From Natronospira sp. (GTDB lineage: Bacteria > Pseudomonadota > Gammaproteobacteria > Natronospirales > Natronospiraceae), in assembly GCA_003558125.1 (NCBI GenBank), contig PWMQ01000097.1:1-64000 (forward strand): 64,000 nt of DNA, in the 5' to 3' direction. The translations under genes and the position numbers were made by a program. Below the pieces are notes generated by a model. That model had not been told where the DNA came from. It did not search any database and was given only the letters and a program-made list of their open reading frames with translations. Position 1 is the first letter of the stretch, and every line of letters starts with the position of its first letter. Below, piece after piece: positions 8,896 through 16,638 of this stretch.

Positions 8896-8935
8896 TTTTT
8901 TCGGGTCAGGGGTGAGGGGTTAGGGGTCAGGGGGG
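8896..8935. repeat. Low-complexity TCAGGGGTNAGGGG repeat
   Basis: A short run of near-repeats (TCAGGGGTGAGGGG then TTAGGGGTCAGGGG) lies in the gap between the DUF2244 gene and bioD and overlaps the last codons of the bioD reading frame. The 11-base unit TAGGGGTCAGG recurs at 9072-9082, where it contains the amber codon that interrupts bioD. Confidence 0.6.
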
Positions 8936-9070
8936 CGTGGGGAGGCGATTGAGATCCAGATCGGGGGCCAGTTCTGCGGGGTCGGGGCGAGGGTTGTGGC
9001 GGAGGCGGCCGAGGCAGGGGGCGGGCAGCAGGCGGGCCAGGGTCTGGAAGTTTTCTTGCCGATGGGATTG
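8927..9070 (-). pseudogene. bioD: Severed C-terminal part of bioD, after an in-frame amber codon
   Basis: Beyond the TAG at 9071-9073 the same frame stays open for 47 codons to a TGA at 8927-8929. It reads QSHRQENFQTLARLLPAPCL and then GRL..., ending in LDLNRLPTPP. This is the expected end of dethiobiotin synthetase (compare the LIPAPxLG and final LDL region of other BioD proteins). The frame needs no shift, only replacement of one stop codon. It has no start codon or ribosome site of its own, so without readthrough it is not translated. Confidence 0.75.
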
Positions 9071-9604
9071 CTAGGGGTCAGGCTCGGTGGCGACCCAGCT
9101 GGCCAGGGGCAGGCCCACCTGCGCAATCCGGTCGGCGGTGAGCAGGGCGTGGTTGATGCAACCCAGGCGCAGGGCGACCACCAGAATCACCGGGTAATCC
9201 AGGGCCAGGGCCAGGTCCTCCATGGTTTCCCGCCCGCTCAGGGGCACGCGCCAGCCGCCGACCCCTTCCACCAGCCGCCAGTCCGCCACCGGCCCCGGGG
9301 TGATGCCCTGAAGAAGCCGCGCCACGGTGAGCGCCTCGCCGGCCTCCTCGGCGGCAATGTGCGGGGCAATGGCCGGCTCGAAGGCCAGTGGGTTGATCGC
9401 TGCATAGGCAGGCCCCGGGCTTGAGGCCGCCAACAGGGCCTCCCCGTCCTCGTTGCGCAGACCGTCCGGGGTGGGGCGTGAACCGGATGCCACCGGCTTC
9501 AAGCCCACCGCCGTCTCCCCCCGCGCGCGGATGGCATGCAGCAGGGCGCAGGTGACCAAGGTTTTTCCGACTTCGGTGTCGGTGCCGGTGATGAAGAGGT
9601 TCAT
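9071..9604 (-). CDS. bioD: Dethiobiotin synthetase, shortened by a premature stop
   Basis: BioD closes the ureido ring of dethiobiotin from DAPA, CO2 and ATP. The frame gives 177 aa with the P-loop GTDTEVGKT (residues 7-15), the lysine-containing GLKPVASG block, and VEGVGGWRVPL. It stops at TAG after WVATEPDP, about 47 residues short of the usual 220-225. The missing end carries a segment that in known BioD structures helps hold the adenine of ATP, so activity is doubtful. It could be a true nonsense mutation, a sequencing error or a suppressed codon. Its ATG overlaps the bioC stop (ATGA), as expected in an intact operon. Confidence 0.85.
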   Translation of the reverse strand: MNLFITGTDTEVGKTLVTCALLHAIRARGETAVGLKPVASGSRPTPDGLRNEDGEALLAASSPGPAYAAINPLAFEPAIAPHIAAEEAGEALTVARLLQGITPGPVADWRLVEGVGGWRVPLSGRETMEDLALALDYPVILVVALRLGCINHALLTADRIAQVGLPLASWVATEPDP

Positions 9605-10458
9605 TTCGGTTTCCAGACTGTGCCGTAGACGACTTCGTAGGTGGCAGGGAGGCGGTCTTCGGTGCGGAATTGCTCGTAGGCCTGGCGAAAGCGGGCCATT
9701 TTCCTGGGACCGGTGAGGCCGCGGGGGCGGTCGGCGGTGACGTTGTGGGCACCGATACGCTTGATGTCGCGCATGAGCGCATCGGCCGTCTCGTAGGTCA
9801 GGGTGAAATGTTCCGCATCCATCACCGGCTCGGCCAGGCCGGCACGAATCAGGCCGTCACCGATGTCGTGCATGTCGGCGAAGACGTTGACATGGGTACG
9901 CTCGTCCACCGCCGACCAGGCCTGACGCAGCTCGGTCAGGGTGTCCGGGCCGAAGGTGGTGAACAGGAACAGGCCCTGGGGCTTGAGTACCCGGCGGATC
10001 TCGCGAAAGGCGCGGTCGAGATCATCCACCCATTGCAGGCCAAGGCTGGAGAAAATCAGATCCACACTGTCATCGGCGATGGGCAGGCGGCTGATATCGG
10101 CACAGATGGGCGGCAGCGGTCGCCACCAGCTGCCGTGCTGCCGGGCGCGCCGGAGCATGGCCTCGGAGAGATCCAGGGGATGAACCCGCGCCTTGGGATA
10201 GCGCTGGCGCAGGGCGGCACTGCCCTGCCCGGTGCCGGCGGCCAGGTCGAGGATGGTGCGAGGCTCGATGGTGGTGAGATCGAGGCGCTCGAGCAGACGG
10301 TCGCAGACTTCGCGCTGCAGCACGGCATGTTCGTCGTAGCTGTCGGCGGCGCGATCAAATGAGCGCCGCACGGCGTCCCGTTCGGGCAGCGCCGGATGGT
10401 CGTCAGGCTCGGGTTCGAGCCTGGGCAGGTTGGGATCAACCCGCTTGGGTGAAGTCAT
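9601..10458 (-). CDS. bioC: Malonyl-ACP O-methyltransferase
   Basis: BioC methylates the free carboxyl of malonyl-ACP so that fatty acid synthesis can build the pimeloyl chain. The 285-aa SAM-dependent methyltransferase has motif I in ILDLAAGTGQGS (about residues 68-79), followed by VHPLDLSEAML, SSLGLQWVDDL and FTTFGPDTLTELR, all typical of BioC. The start overlaps the end of bioH by 23 bases, and the stop overlaps the start of bioD by four, so the three are cotranscribed. Confidence 0.93.
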   Translation of the reverse strand: MTSPKRVDPNLPRLEPEPDDHPALPERDAVRRSFDRAADSYDEHAVLQREVCDRLLERLDLTTIEPRTILDLAAGTGQGSAALRQRYPKARVHPLDLSEAMLRRARQHGSWWRPLPPICADISRLPIADDSVDLIFSSLGLQWVDDLDRAFREIRRVLKPQGLFLFTTFGPDTLTELRQAWSAVDERTHVNVFADMHDIGDGLIRAGLAEPVMDAEHFTLTYETADALMRDIKRIGAHNVTADRPRGLTGPRKMARFRQAYEQFRTEDRLPATYEVVYGTVWKPK

Positions 10459-11206
10459 GGATCAGCTCCAGGAATTGCTCGGGATCAGAGAGAAAGGGGG
10501 CATGCGCCGTCCTGGGCAGACAATGATAATCCGCCCGGGGAATGGATTCAGCCATGGCGCGCCCGGCTTCGGGATGGGTGAGACGATCAAGCCGCCCGCT
10601 GATGACCCGCACGGGCATGGCCAGGCGCGGCAGTTCGGCGCGCAGGTCGGTGCCGCCGAGCAGGTCGAGGCCGTGCTCAAGCACTCGGTGATGGGGTTCG
10701 CCGTGACGGAAGACGTCCTTGCGCAGGGCTCGCAACAGGCGCCGGGCTTCGGGGTCGCCCTGTGTCTGGAGGGCGAGGAATTGCTGCACTGTGGCCCGGA
10801 AATCGTTTCGCAATTCGTCCGCGAATCGGGCCAGGGTGTCGGGGGCCATGGCGTGGGGCCAGTCATCGTCTGTGACGAATCGGGGGGTGGTGGCGACGGC
10901 GATCAGGCGCTCGACCCGGTCGGGTGCGTCGAGGGCGGCGCGGGTGGCGACCATGCCGCCGAGTGACCAGCCGAGCCAGGTGGCCTTCTCGGGAGCAACG
11001 GCGAGTACGGCTTCGGCCCAGTCACCCAGGCTTTCACCGATCTCGGCGTCCCGGCTGCGACCATGGCCGGGCAGGTCCACGCGGGTAACGCGGTAGTGGG
11101 TCTGGAGTTCGTCGAGCGCGGGCCCCCAGACATCGGCGTGCAGCCCCCAGCCATGGACCATGACCAGGTTGGGGCCTTCGCCTTTTGTTTCGTGCCAGAG
11201 GTTCAT
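10436..11206 (-). CDS. bioH: Pimeloyl-ACP methyl ester carboxylesterase
   Basis: BioH cleaves the methyl ester added by BioC, releasing pimeloyl-ACP for BioF. It is an alpha/beta hydrolase of 256 aa with the oxyanion segment MVHGWGLHADVW, nucleophile motif GWSLGG, aspartate in ISGRLDRLTHP and histidine in PRTAHAPFLS. The ATG at 11206 was chosen because the protein then starts MNLWHETKGEGPNLV, matching the family. The frame stays open upstream to 11362, but that part is the repeat element described separately. The insert between bioF and bioH means this gene may rely on a promoter within 11207-11893. Confidence 0.93.
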   Translation of the reverse strand: MNLWHETKGEGPNLVMVHGWGLHADVWGPALDELQTHYRVTRVDLPGHGRSRDAEIGESLGDWAEAVLAVAPEKATWLGWSLGGMVATRAALDAPDRVERLIAVATTPRFVTDDDWPHAMAPDTLARFADELRNDFRATVQQFLALQTQGDPEARRLLRALRKDVFRHGEPHHRVLEHGLDLLGGTDLRAELPRLAMPVRVISGRLDRLTHPEAGRAMAESIPRADYHCLPRTAHAPFLSDPEQFLELIHDFTQAG

Positions 11207-11284
11207 CGTTGTTTTTCCGGTCTGTTTGTGGCTTTGGGCTTTGGTTGCGTTGGTGCCCTTCGATGCCGGTGACGGGGGCGTCCC

Positions 11285-11395
11285 GGCTTTGGTCCCGGTG
11301 GCCTTGCTCAGGGACGCCGTGAACCCATCCCTGGGGGCTCTGGGTTCGCCATCCTGGCTCACACAGCCCTGAGCAAGCCCACCAGGACCAAAGCC
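11285..11395. repeat. Long hairpin element, copy A
   Basis: The ends GGCTTTGGTC and GACCAAAGCC pair perfectly, and the stem continues inwards for about 29 bases. The apical part contains CGTGAACCCATCCCTGGGG. Copy B at 44423-44533 is also exactly 111 bases. It has the same apical core and an equally good stem, but with different bases on both arms, so pairing rather than sequence has been kept. Confidence 0.8.
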
Positions 11396-11638
11396 TACCT
11401 TGGGTGGTGGTCACCTGGGCAGTGCTAATGGAGGGTTTGGTTCTGTCTTATGCTTTGGTGCCATCCGGAGGCTTTTAATCGCGAATAAATTCGCTCCCAC
11501 GGTGCCATCAGCGTATGCCGAAGCCGCCGTGGGAGCGGATTTGTCCGCGATTTCACCAGCCGAATCGAAGGCAATCTGCTCATCAATCTGAATTTGACAT
11601 CAGCAAACACGGCCCAGGTGTCCCCACCAATGGTAGGC
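11393..11638. repeat. Composite palindromic element, copy A (contains REP pair)
   Basis: The element is bounded by inverted copies of a GCCTACC...GGTGGTCACCTGG sequence and holds at its centre two facing REP-like units: CGCGAATAAATTCGCTCCCAC (11480-11500) and GTGGGAGCGGATTTGTCCGC (about 11529-11548). It directly abuts the hairpin at 11285-11395. Copy B at 44531-44776 has the same parts with the inner section in opposite orientation. It contains no reading frame of note. Together with the hairpin and the tail to 11893 it fills the 690-base gap between bioH and the inserted gene. Confidence 0.75.
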
Positions 11639-11802
11639 TTGTCGCCACCTAAGTCTACTTTGGACATGGAGTCACTGGAGCCGTCCCACCAGAGATGTTG
11701 GTTGGCGCTCTAATAGGAGCGAGCATAGCTAGCTGAAAACCAGTCTCCAGATTGGCTAAGCGCCCTTCCAGTCGGCGGTACGAAGTTGGCGCCGAAATCA
11801 AC

Positions 11803-11836
11803 AGGCCGTATGGCCAATTAGTTGGCCATACGGCCT
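11803..11836. repeat. Perfect 15-bp palindrome with four-base loop
   Basis: AGGCCGTATGGCCAA, loop TTAG, then the exact complement. It lies about 60 bases downstream of the 400-aa gene that ends at 11894 on the minus strand, so it may end that transcript, although only a weakly T-rich stretch (TGTTGATTT) follows. It could equally be a mobile-element or protein-binding palindrome. Confidence 0.6.
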
Positions 11837-11893
11837 GCGCATGGGCTACAAAATCGTTAGAAAAAGGAACCGGTCTTGAGGAGCTCAAGAAGA

Positions 11894-13096
11894 TCAGTCG
11901 TCCCCCGACCCCCAATCGTCGAACATGTCACAGGGGCCGTTCACGACCCTAACTAAATGGTCACCACTGTAGAAGCGGTGCTGGCAGATCGGCGTGCCAC
12001 CACTGGTGCCGCCGATGGGCTGGGGCGTGGCATTCCAACCATATCCGCCGTCGGAGAACTCCAGCCTAGCACCGCTTACCCCGTCTTCAATCAAATAACG
12101 TCCACGATAGTCCCTCAAACGCTCGATAGCGCAGGTTTCAGAGTCGCTTACCGAATGAGTGGAGAAGTAGTTCTCCCTACCCTGAATCCGGCTGTTCTCG
12201 TAGTCCACCGTCAAATTGACATGCCCATCCATGTCAACATCGAACTCAAAGCGTATAAAATCCTCCTGACCACCCTCTGGAATCTCATACGCCCCGTCTC
12301 CGAGTTCGTGGACACTGAAAAATGCCCGAAAGGCGTTGGTAGTAGGAAATTCAGGCGGTACGGAAAAGCTCACGCCAGCACCTTTGATACCGATAGTAAG
12401 ACCATCAAACTCTATGATCCCTCTATCATTAACGATCCAGCCAATTTCTGTACGGATTTCCTGCTCAAGTAGCGAACGGAAGTCCTCGTCCGTCAGTGCA
12501 TGTAGCGCGGTACCATCGGGACAATCGGAACCTTCGTCTTCTTGGATAGAGGCGAGCAGAGCCCTGGAACGACTTGTGGATGGCTGCCTCATCGTCTGAC
12601 TGAACGCAGTGGTATTACCTAGATTAAGCGTGGTCAGCAAGACGCGAAGCCTGTCCTGCGCCTCCTTGATGTCTTGCTGCCACCCCTTTACAGCCGCAAA
12701 ATTGGATTGAACTTTATCAATCCATGCATTGGATGGTGTCTTCTGACTCACCATCAATACCCAAGGCACTTCATCGGTCCAATCTAGGTTAAAACCATAG
12801 ACAGTTTCCGACTCCGGATGGATTACATATACAGTCCGGTCCTCGGGGGGTGTACAGTCGAGTGGATCCGGTCCGATAATTGGGTCCGGCCCTGCCCCAC
12901 CACCATGGTCACAGTCCAGCCCCAAACTATGGCCGTAATTTTCAGCCGCCGCTTGAGCAACCTGACTGGTAGCACATTCCTGACAGACGATTACCGGCTC
13001 TTCAGCAGAATGTCCAACACTAGCGGCGCTCACGGTTAAGAAAAATAACAGAAATTTGGGAAAACAACTGCCAATACGAAAGCTAGTCTTACTCAT
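11894..13096 (-). CDS. Secreted protein of unknown function inserted in the biotin operon
   Basis: The 400-aa product has a signal peptide (about residues 1-31, cleavage near GHSA). The mature protein begins with PVIVCQECATSQVAQAAAEN, carrying a CxxC pair, and continues with a Gly/Pro/Asp-rich stretch, GGGAGPDPIIGPDP. A central region TVYVIHPESETVYGFNLDW and a C-terminal half rich in beta-like segments follow, with a few further cysteines. I do not recognise a family with confidence; proteins with a similar CxxC start occur as hypotheticals in Xanthomonadales. The G+C is visibly lower (near 50%) than in the flanking bio genes, suggesting transfer. A GGGAGGGAG ribosome site precedes the ATG. 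Confidence 0.75.
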   Translation of the reverse strand: MSKTSFRIGSCFPKFLLFFLTVSAASVGHSAEEPVIVCQECATSQVAQAAAENYGHSLGLDCDHGGGAGPDPIIGPDPLDCTPPEDRTVYVIHPESETVYGFNLDWTDEVPWVLMVSQKTPSNAWIDKVQSNFAAVKGWQQDIKEAQDRLRVLLTTLNLGNTTAFSQTMRQPSTSRSRALLASIQEDEGSDCPDGTALHALTDEDFRSLLEQEIRTEIGWIVNDRGIIEFDGLTIGIKGAGVSFSVPPEFPTTNAFRAFFSVHELGDGAYEIPEGGQEDFIRFEFDVDMDGHVNLTVDYENSRIQGRENYFSTHSVSDSETCAIERLRDYRGRYLIEDGVSGARLEFSDGGYGWNATPQPIGGTSGGTPICQHRFYSGDHLVRVVNGPCDMFDDWGSGDD

Positions 13097-13150
13097 TCTC
13101 CCTCCCTAATGTTTATCTACTTAGACGTTCACTCCCGCCTCTGGATTTCA

Positions 13151-13333
13151 CTAACGGGCACTAATAGTGTGCCAATGCGCCCAAATATTATGGGTAGGAT
13201 GTTTTTGATTTTTCAAGTAAGCCCGTTCCAGACCTCGGCCTCTATCGGCAGCTAGGAGTCTACTCTTCGCTAAATCACAGTCCTCGATCCGTGTGCTCCC
13301 AACACAATGGGGCAGACTTTTAGCGGCCTTCAT
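13151..13333 (-). CDS. Doubtful 60-aa reading frame downstream of bioF
   Basis: A low-G+C frame reading MKAAKSLPHCVGSTRIEDCD and ending in NIWAHWHTISAR. It stays open upstream to the bioF stop codon and has no clear ribosome site. It may be a gene remnant belonging to the inserted segment, or chance. Nothing else is seen in the roughly 300 bases between bioF and the 400-aa gene. Confidence 0.2.
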   Translation of the reverse strand: MKAAKSLPHCVGSTRIEDCDLAKSRLLAADRGRGLERAYLKNQKHPTHNIWAHWHTISAR

Positions 13334-13393
13334 CGCATCGTTCGTTATTTTCTGCCCAGAAAAACGTAAGAGTACACTCCGACCCCCCCAGTC

Positions 13394-14572
13394 TCACATC
13401 AATTCCGCCAACACCCGAACCAATCCCCGCACATCCTCCACCGAATGAGCCGCCGACAGGGTGATACGCAGGCGTGCGGTGCCGTCCGGGACGGTGGGGG
13501 GGCGGATGGCCTGGGCGAGGTAGCCCTTTGATTCTAGGGCGCGGGACAAAACCACGGCGCGGGTCGGGTCGCCGAGGGGGACTGGCTGTATGGGGGTGCT
13601 CGAGGGCATCAGGGGGATGCCTTGGGCCTCGGCGGCTTCGCGGAAGGTCCGGGTGTTTTCCGCCAGGCGTTCGCGGCGCCAGACTTCCTCGCGGCTGACT
13701 GCCAGGGCCCGCCGGACCGCCGCGGCCATGGCCGGCGGGGTGGCGGTGGTGTAGACGTAGGTGCGGGCGTGCTGGATCAGGTGTTCGATCAGGGTTTCGC
13801 TGCCGGCGACGAAGGCGCCGAAGCCGCCCAGGGCCTTGCCGAGGGTACCCATGAGAATGGGGGCTTCGCTCTGGCCAAGGCCGGCGGCGGCTGCCGCGCC
13901 CTGGCCTTCGGGGCCGAGCACGCCCAGGCCATGGGCCTCGTCGACCATCAGCCAGCCGCCCTGGTCCGCGCAGAGTTCGGCAATTTCGGCCAGGGGGGCG
14001 ATGTCGCCATCCATGCTGAAGACGCTGTCGGTCATGACCAGTCGCCGGCCATCGGCAGTGCTCAGACGTTCGGCGAGGGCGGCGGGGTCGGCATGGGCGT
14101 AGCGCTTGAGGCGGGCCCGACTGCTAAGGGCGGCATCCAGCAGGGAGGCGTGGTTGAGGCGGTCCTCGAGGATGGTGTCGCCGCGACCGGCCAGGGCTTG
14201 GGCGATGCCGATGTTGGCCATGTAGCCGGTGGAGAAGAGCAGCGCCCGATCGCGGCCGGTGAAGTCGGCCAGTTCCTGTTCGAGGGCTTCATGCTCGGGG
14301 CCGTGGCCGGTGATCAGGTGGGCGGCGCCGCTGCCGCTGCCGTAATCACGCAGGGCCTGGGCGGCGGCTTCGGCCGGGCGGGGGTCGCAGGCGAGGCCCA
14401 GGTAGTCGTTGCTGGAAAAGTCGAGAAAGTCACGCCCGGCCAGGCGCGCACGGCCGCCAGGCCGGCGCTGTATGGTCCGGCGGCGGCGGTAAAGCCCGGC
14501 AGCTTCGCGCTCGGCTAGGCCCGCTTCGAGGGTGGCGTCCAGGTTGTGGCCGGACTTAGCCGGCCGCGGCAT
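13394..14572 (-). CDS. bioF: 8-amino-7-oxononanoate synthase
   Basis: A PLP enzyme that condenses pimeloyl-ACP with alanine. Recognised by [13 protein letters not shown] near the N-terminus, [55 protein letters not shown], the PLP-lysine segment [13 protein letters not shown], and [20 protein letters not shown] at the end. The frame is open to 14632, but starting at 14572 ([15 protein letters not shown], 392 aa) matches the family and cuts the overlap with bioB to 17 bases; 14587 is also possible. It follows bioB directly. The usual downstream neighbour bioH is displaced by the insert. Confidence 0.93.
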   Translation of the reverse strand: MPRPAKSGHNLDATLEAGLAEREAAGLYRRRRTIQRRPGGRARLAGRDFLDFSSNDYLGLACDPRPAEAAAQALRDYGSGSGAAHLITGHGPEHEALEQELADFTGRDRALLFSTGYMANIGIAQALAGRGDTILEDRLNHASLLDAALSSRARLKRYAHADPAALAERLSTADGRRLVMTDSVFSMDGDIAPLAEIAELCADQGGWLMVDEAHGLGVLGPEGQGAAAAAGLGQSEAPILMGTLGKALGGFGAFVAGSETLIEHLIQHARTYVYTTATPPAMAAAVRRALAVSREEVWRRERLAENTRTFREAAEAQGIPLMPSSTPIQPVPLGDPTRAVVLSRALESKGYLAQAIRPPTVPDGTARLRITLSAAHSVEDVRGLVRVLAELM

Positions 14573-15641
14573 GATCCTGCTCGTCATCCGTGCTCGCGCA
14601 AGCGGATCCACAGCGGCTGCGACGTTCTTCAACCCGTTCGGCCTGCTCCGGCCGGATGCCCAGGCGCCGGAACAGGGCGCGATCGCGGTCGGCCTCGGGG
14701 TTGTCGGTGGTCAGGAGTTTGTCGCCGTAGAAGATGGAGTTGGCGCCGGCAAGGAAACACAGGGCCTGGGTTTCCTCGCTCATCTCGGTCCGCCCGGCGG
14801 ACAGACGCACGTGGGAGGCGGGCATCATCAGGCGGGCGGCGGCGATGCTGCGAACGAATTCCAGCGGATGGACCGCTTCCTCGCCATGGAGGGGCGTGCC
14901 AGGCACCTGGACCAATTGATTGATGGGTACGCTTTCCGGGTGCTGATCAAGATTGGCCAGGGTCCGGAGCATGTCGGCGCGGTGGGCGGTTTCCTCGCCC
15001 ATGCCGATGATGCCGCCGCAGCAGACATTGAGCCCGGCCTCGCGGACGTTTTCCAGGGTGTCGAGGCGGTCCTGGAAGGTTCGGGTGGTGATGATGTCGC
15101 CGTAGAATTCCTCAGCGGTATCGATGTTGTGGTTGTAGTAGTCCAGCCCGGCTTCGGCCATGCGCTCGGCCTGTTCCCGGCTCACCATGCCGAGGGTGGC
15201 GCAGGTTTCCATGCCCAGCTCACGGACACCGCGAATCATGTCGATGATGCGGTCCAGATGCTTGTCGGTGGGGCTGCGGTAGGCCGCGCCCATGCAGAAG
15301 CGGGTGGCCCCCTTCTCCCTGGCCGCCCTGGCCTGGGCCAGGACCAGGTCCACGTCCATGAGTTTTTCCTTTTCCAGGCCGGTGTCGTAGCGCGCGCTCT
15401 GCGGGCAATAGGCGCAGTCTTCCGGGCAGGCGCCGGTCTTGATCGACAGCAGCGTACTGACCTGGACTTCATTGGCATCGAAATGCTTGCGATGGACGGT
15501 CTGAGCGGCAAAAATCAGGTCGTTGAAGGGCACTTCGAACAGTGCCCGAGACTCGGCGGCGGTCCAGTCATGACGGGGCTGACCGTCACGGGCACGCGCC
15601 AGCACGGCGGTGGGATCCAGGTTTTGGTCGGCGGCAGACAT
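14556..15641 (-). CDS. bioB: Biotin synthase
   Basis: Radical SAM enzyme inserting sulfur into dethiobiotin. The 361-aa protein shows the cluster motif CPEDCAYC within [20 protein letters not shown]. It also has [44 protein letters not shown], and [19 protein letters not shown] with the conserved arginine-region residues. The start at 15641 gives [14 protein letters not shown]; the frame is open further upstream but without family similarity. The C-terminal tail [20 protein letters not shown] is a cysteine-containing extension. It is the first gene of the operon, divergent from comF, so the bio promoter should lie in 15642-15741. Confidence 0.95.
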   Translation of the reverse strand: MSAADQNLDPTAVLARARDGQPRHDWTAAESRALFEVPFNDLIFAAQTVHRKHFDANEVQVSTLLSIKTGACPEDCAYCPQSARYDTGLEKEKLMDVDLVLAQARAAREKGATRFCMGAAYRSPTDKHLDRIIDMIRGVRELGMETCATLGMVSREQAERMAEAGLDYYNHNIDTAEEFYGDIITTRTFQDRLDTLENVREAGLNVCCGGIIGMGEETAHRADMLRTLANLDQHPESVPINQLVQVPGTPLHGEEAVHPLEFVRSIAAARLMMPASHVRLSAGRTEMSEETQALCFLAGANSIFYGDKLLTTDNPEADRDRALFRRLGIRPEQAERVEERRSRCGSACASTDDEQDHAAAG

Positions 15642-15741
15642 GGCAATTCCCCAATCGTCGCGTGGGCGCGAGTTGTAAGCTGGCTTGAAAGAACAGGCTG
15701 GGGAGTCTAACCAAAAGCCCGTCAACCGAAAAGGGGAAGTA

Positions 15742-16449
15742 ATGGTTTACCGATGGCTGCGGCGGCTGGAGGGGCTACTCCTGCCCCATCGATGCCTGCT
15801 GTGCGGCGCGGTGGGCGAGGACGGCATGGACATTTGCCAGGGCTGCGGGCAGGACCTGCCCTGGAATCGGCGGCCCTGCCAGCGTTGCGCCAACCCCCTG
15901 CCGCCGGGCACCCGGACACAACTCTGCGGGGACTGCCAGAGCGGTCGAACCCCGAAAGGCTTCGACCAGATCATGGCCCCGCTGCTCTATGACTTTCCGG
16001 TGGATCGCCTGATTCTGGCGCTGAAATTCCAGCATGAACTGGCGCCGGGACGACTGCTGGGGAGCCTCTGCGCCCATGCCCTGGCCGCCGAGGGCATCGA
16101 ACCACCGCAGGGGCTGGTGCCCGTTCCCCTGCATCCGGCGCGCTGGCGACAGCGGGGATTCAATCAGGCGGTGGAACTGGCCCGGCCGCTCAGTCGACAA
16201 CTGGGGGTGCCGATATTGACTCGCGGGCTGAAACGCCAGCGCAGCGCCCGCCCCCAGTCGGAACTGCCCCTGGACCAGCGCCGCCGTAACGTCCACGGCC
16301 TGTTCCGGGTCAGCGGCCCCGTCCCGAACCACGTCGCCATCGTCGACGACGTGGTCACCTCCGCCAGCACCGTCGCCGAACTGGCCCAGGCCCTGAAACA
16401 GGCCGGGGCCAGCCGGGTCGATGTCTGGGCGATTGCCCGGACACCCTGA
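15742..16449 (+). CDS. comF: ComF family phosphoribosyltransferase-like protein
   Basis: The 235-aa protein has an N-terminal four-cysteine zinc finger ([18 protein letters not shown]) and further CxxC pairs (CQRCANP, CGDC). A phosphoribosyltransferase fold follows, with the PRPP-binding motif [16 protein letters not shown]. Members take part in DNA uptake or act as orphan PRTases next to bioB (E. coli GntX/YhgH in the bioH region is one). AAGGGGAAG before the ATG at 15742 decides the start; upstream in-frame codons overlap the bio promoter region. Confidence 0.9.
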   Translation: MVYRWLRRLEGLLLPHRCLLCGAVGEDGMDICQGCGQDLPWNRRPCQRCANPLPPGTRTQLCGDCQSGRTPKGFDQIMAPLLYDFPVDRLILALKFQHELAPGRLLGSLCAHALAAEGIEPPQGLVPVPLHPARWRQRGFNQAVELARPLSRQLGVPILTRGLKRQRSARPQSELPLDQRRRNVHGLFRVSGPVPNHVAIVDDVVTSASTVAELAQALKQAGASRVDVWAIARTP

Positions 16450-16461
16450 TCGCTCGGTGCC

Positions 16462-16618
16462 GGATTCGGGCCTTGAGTGTTAGACACAGAGGTCACAGAG
16501 GGTCCCGCAGAGGGCCACGGACTTTCAGAAAGGCATTACGGCCCCACCCTGATCAACCCTCTGCGCTCCTCTGCGGATTCTCTGCGCCCTCTGTGTCTAA
16601 GACTCAACACCGGAATCC
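16462..16618. repeat. Imperfect inverted repeat of the CACAGAGG type
   Basis: GGATTC..TTGAGTGTTAGACACAGAGG on the left is complementary to CCTCTGTGTCTAAGACTCAA..GGAATCC on the right. The interior is built of short CGCAGAG/CTCTGCG units. It fills the 190-base gap between the convergent comF and lysC-lysA genes. Sequences of this type are dispersed intergenic repeats in many Gammaproteobacteria. Confidence 0.65.
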
Positions 16619-16638
16619 AGCACCGAACCACCAGCAAA

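Noticed and set aside
9071-9073. TAG in bioD as pyrrolysine
   Set aside because: Pyrrolysine is restricted to a few methylamine users and no pyl genes or insertion context are seen; a nonsense change or error is simpler.
11207-11362. N-terminal extension of bioH through the repeat
   Set aside because: The 52 extra codons are Ser/Thr/Lys/Pro-rich, lie in the hairpin element, and the family start is at 11206.
11285-11638. CRISPR array or tRNA-like element
   Set aside because: No regularly spaced identical repeats; the folded shape is a long hairpin plus REP pair and not a cloverleaf.
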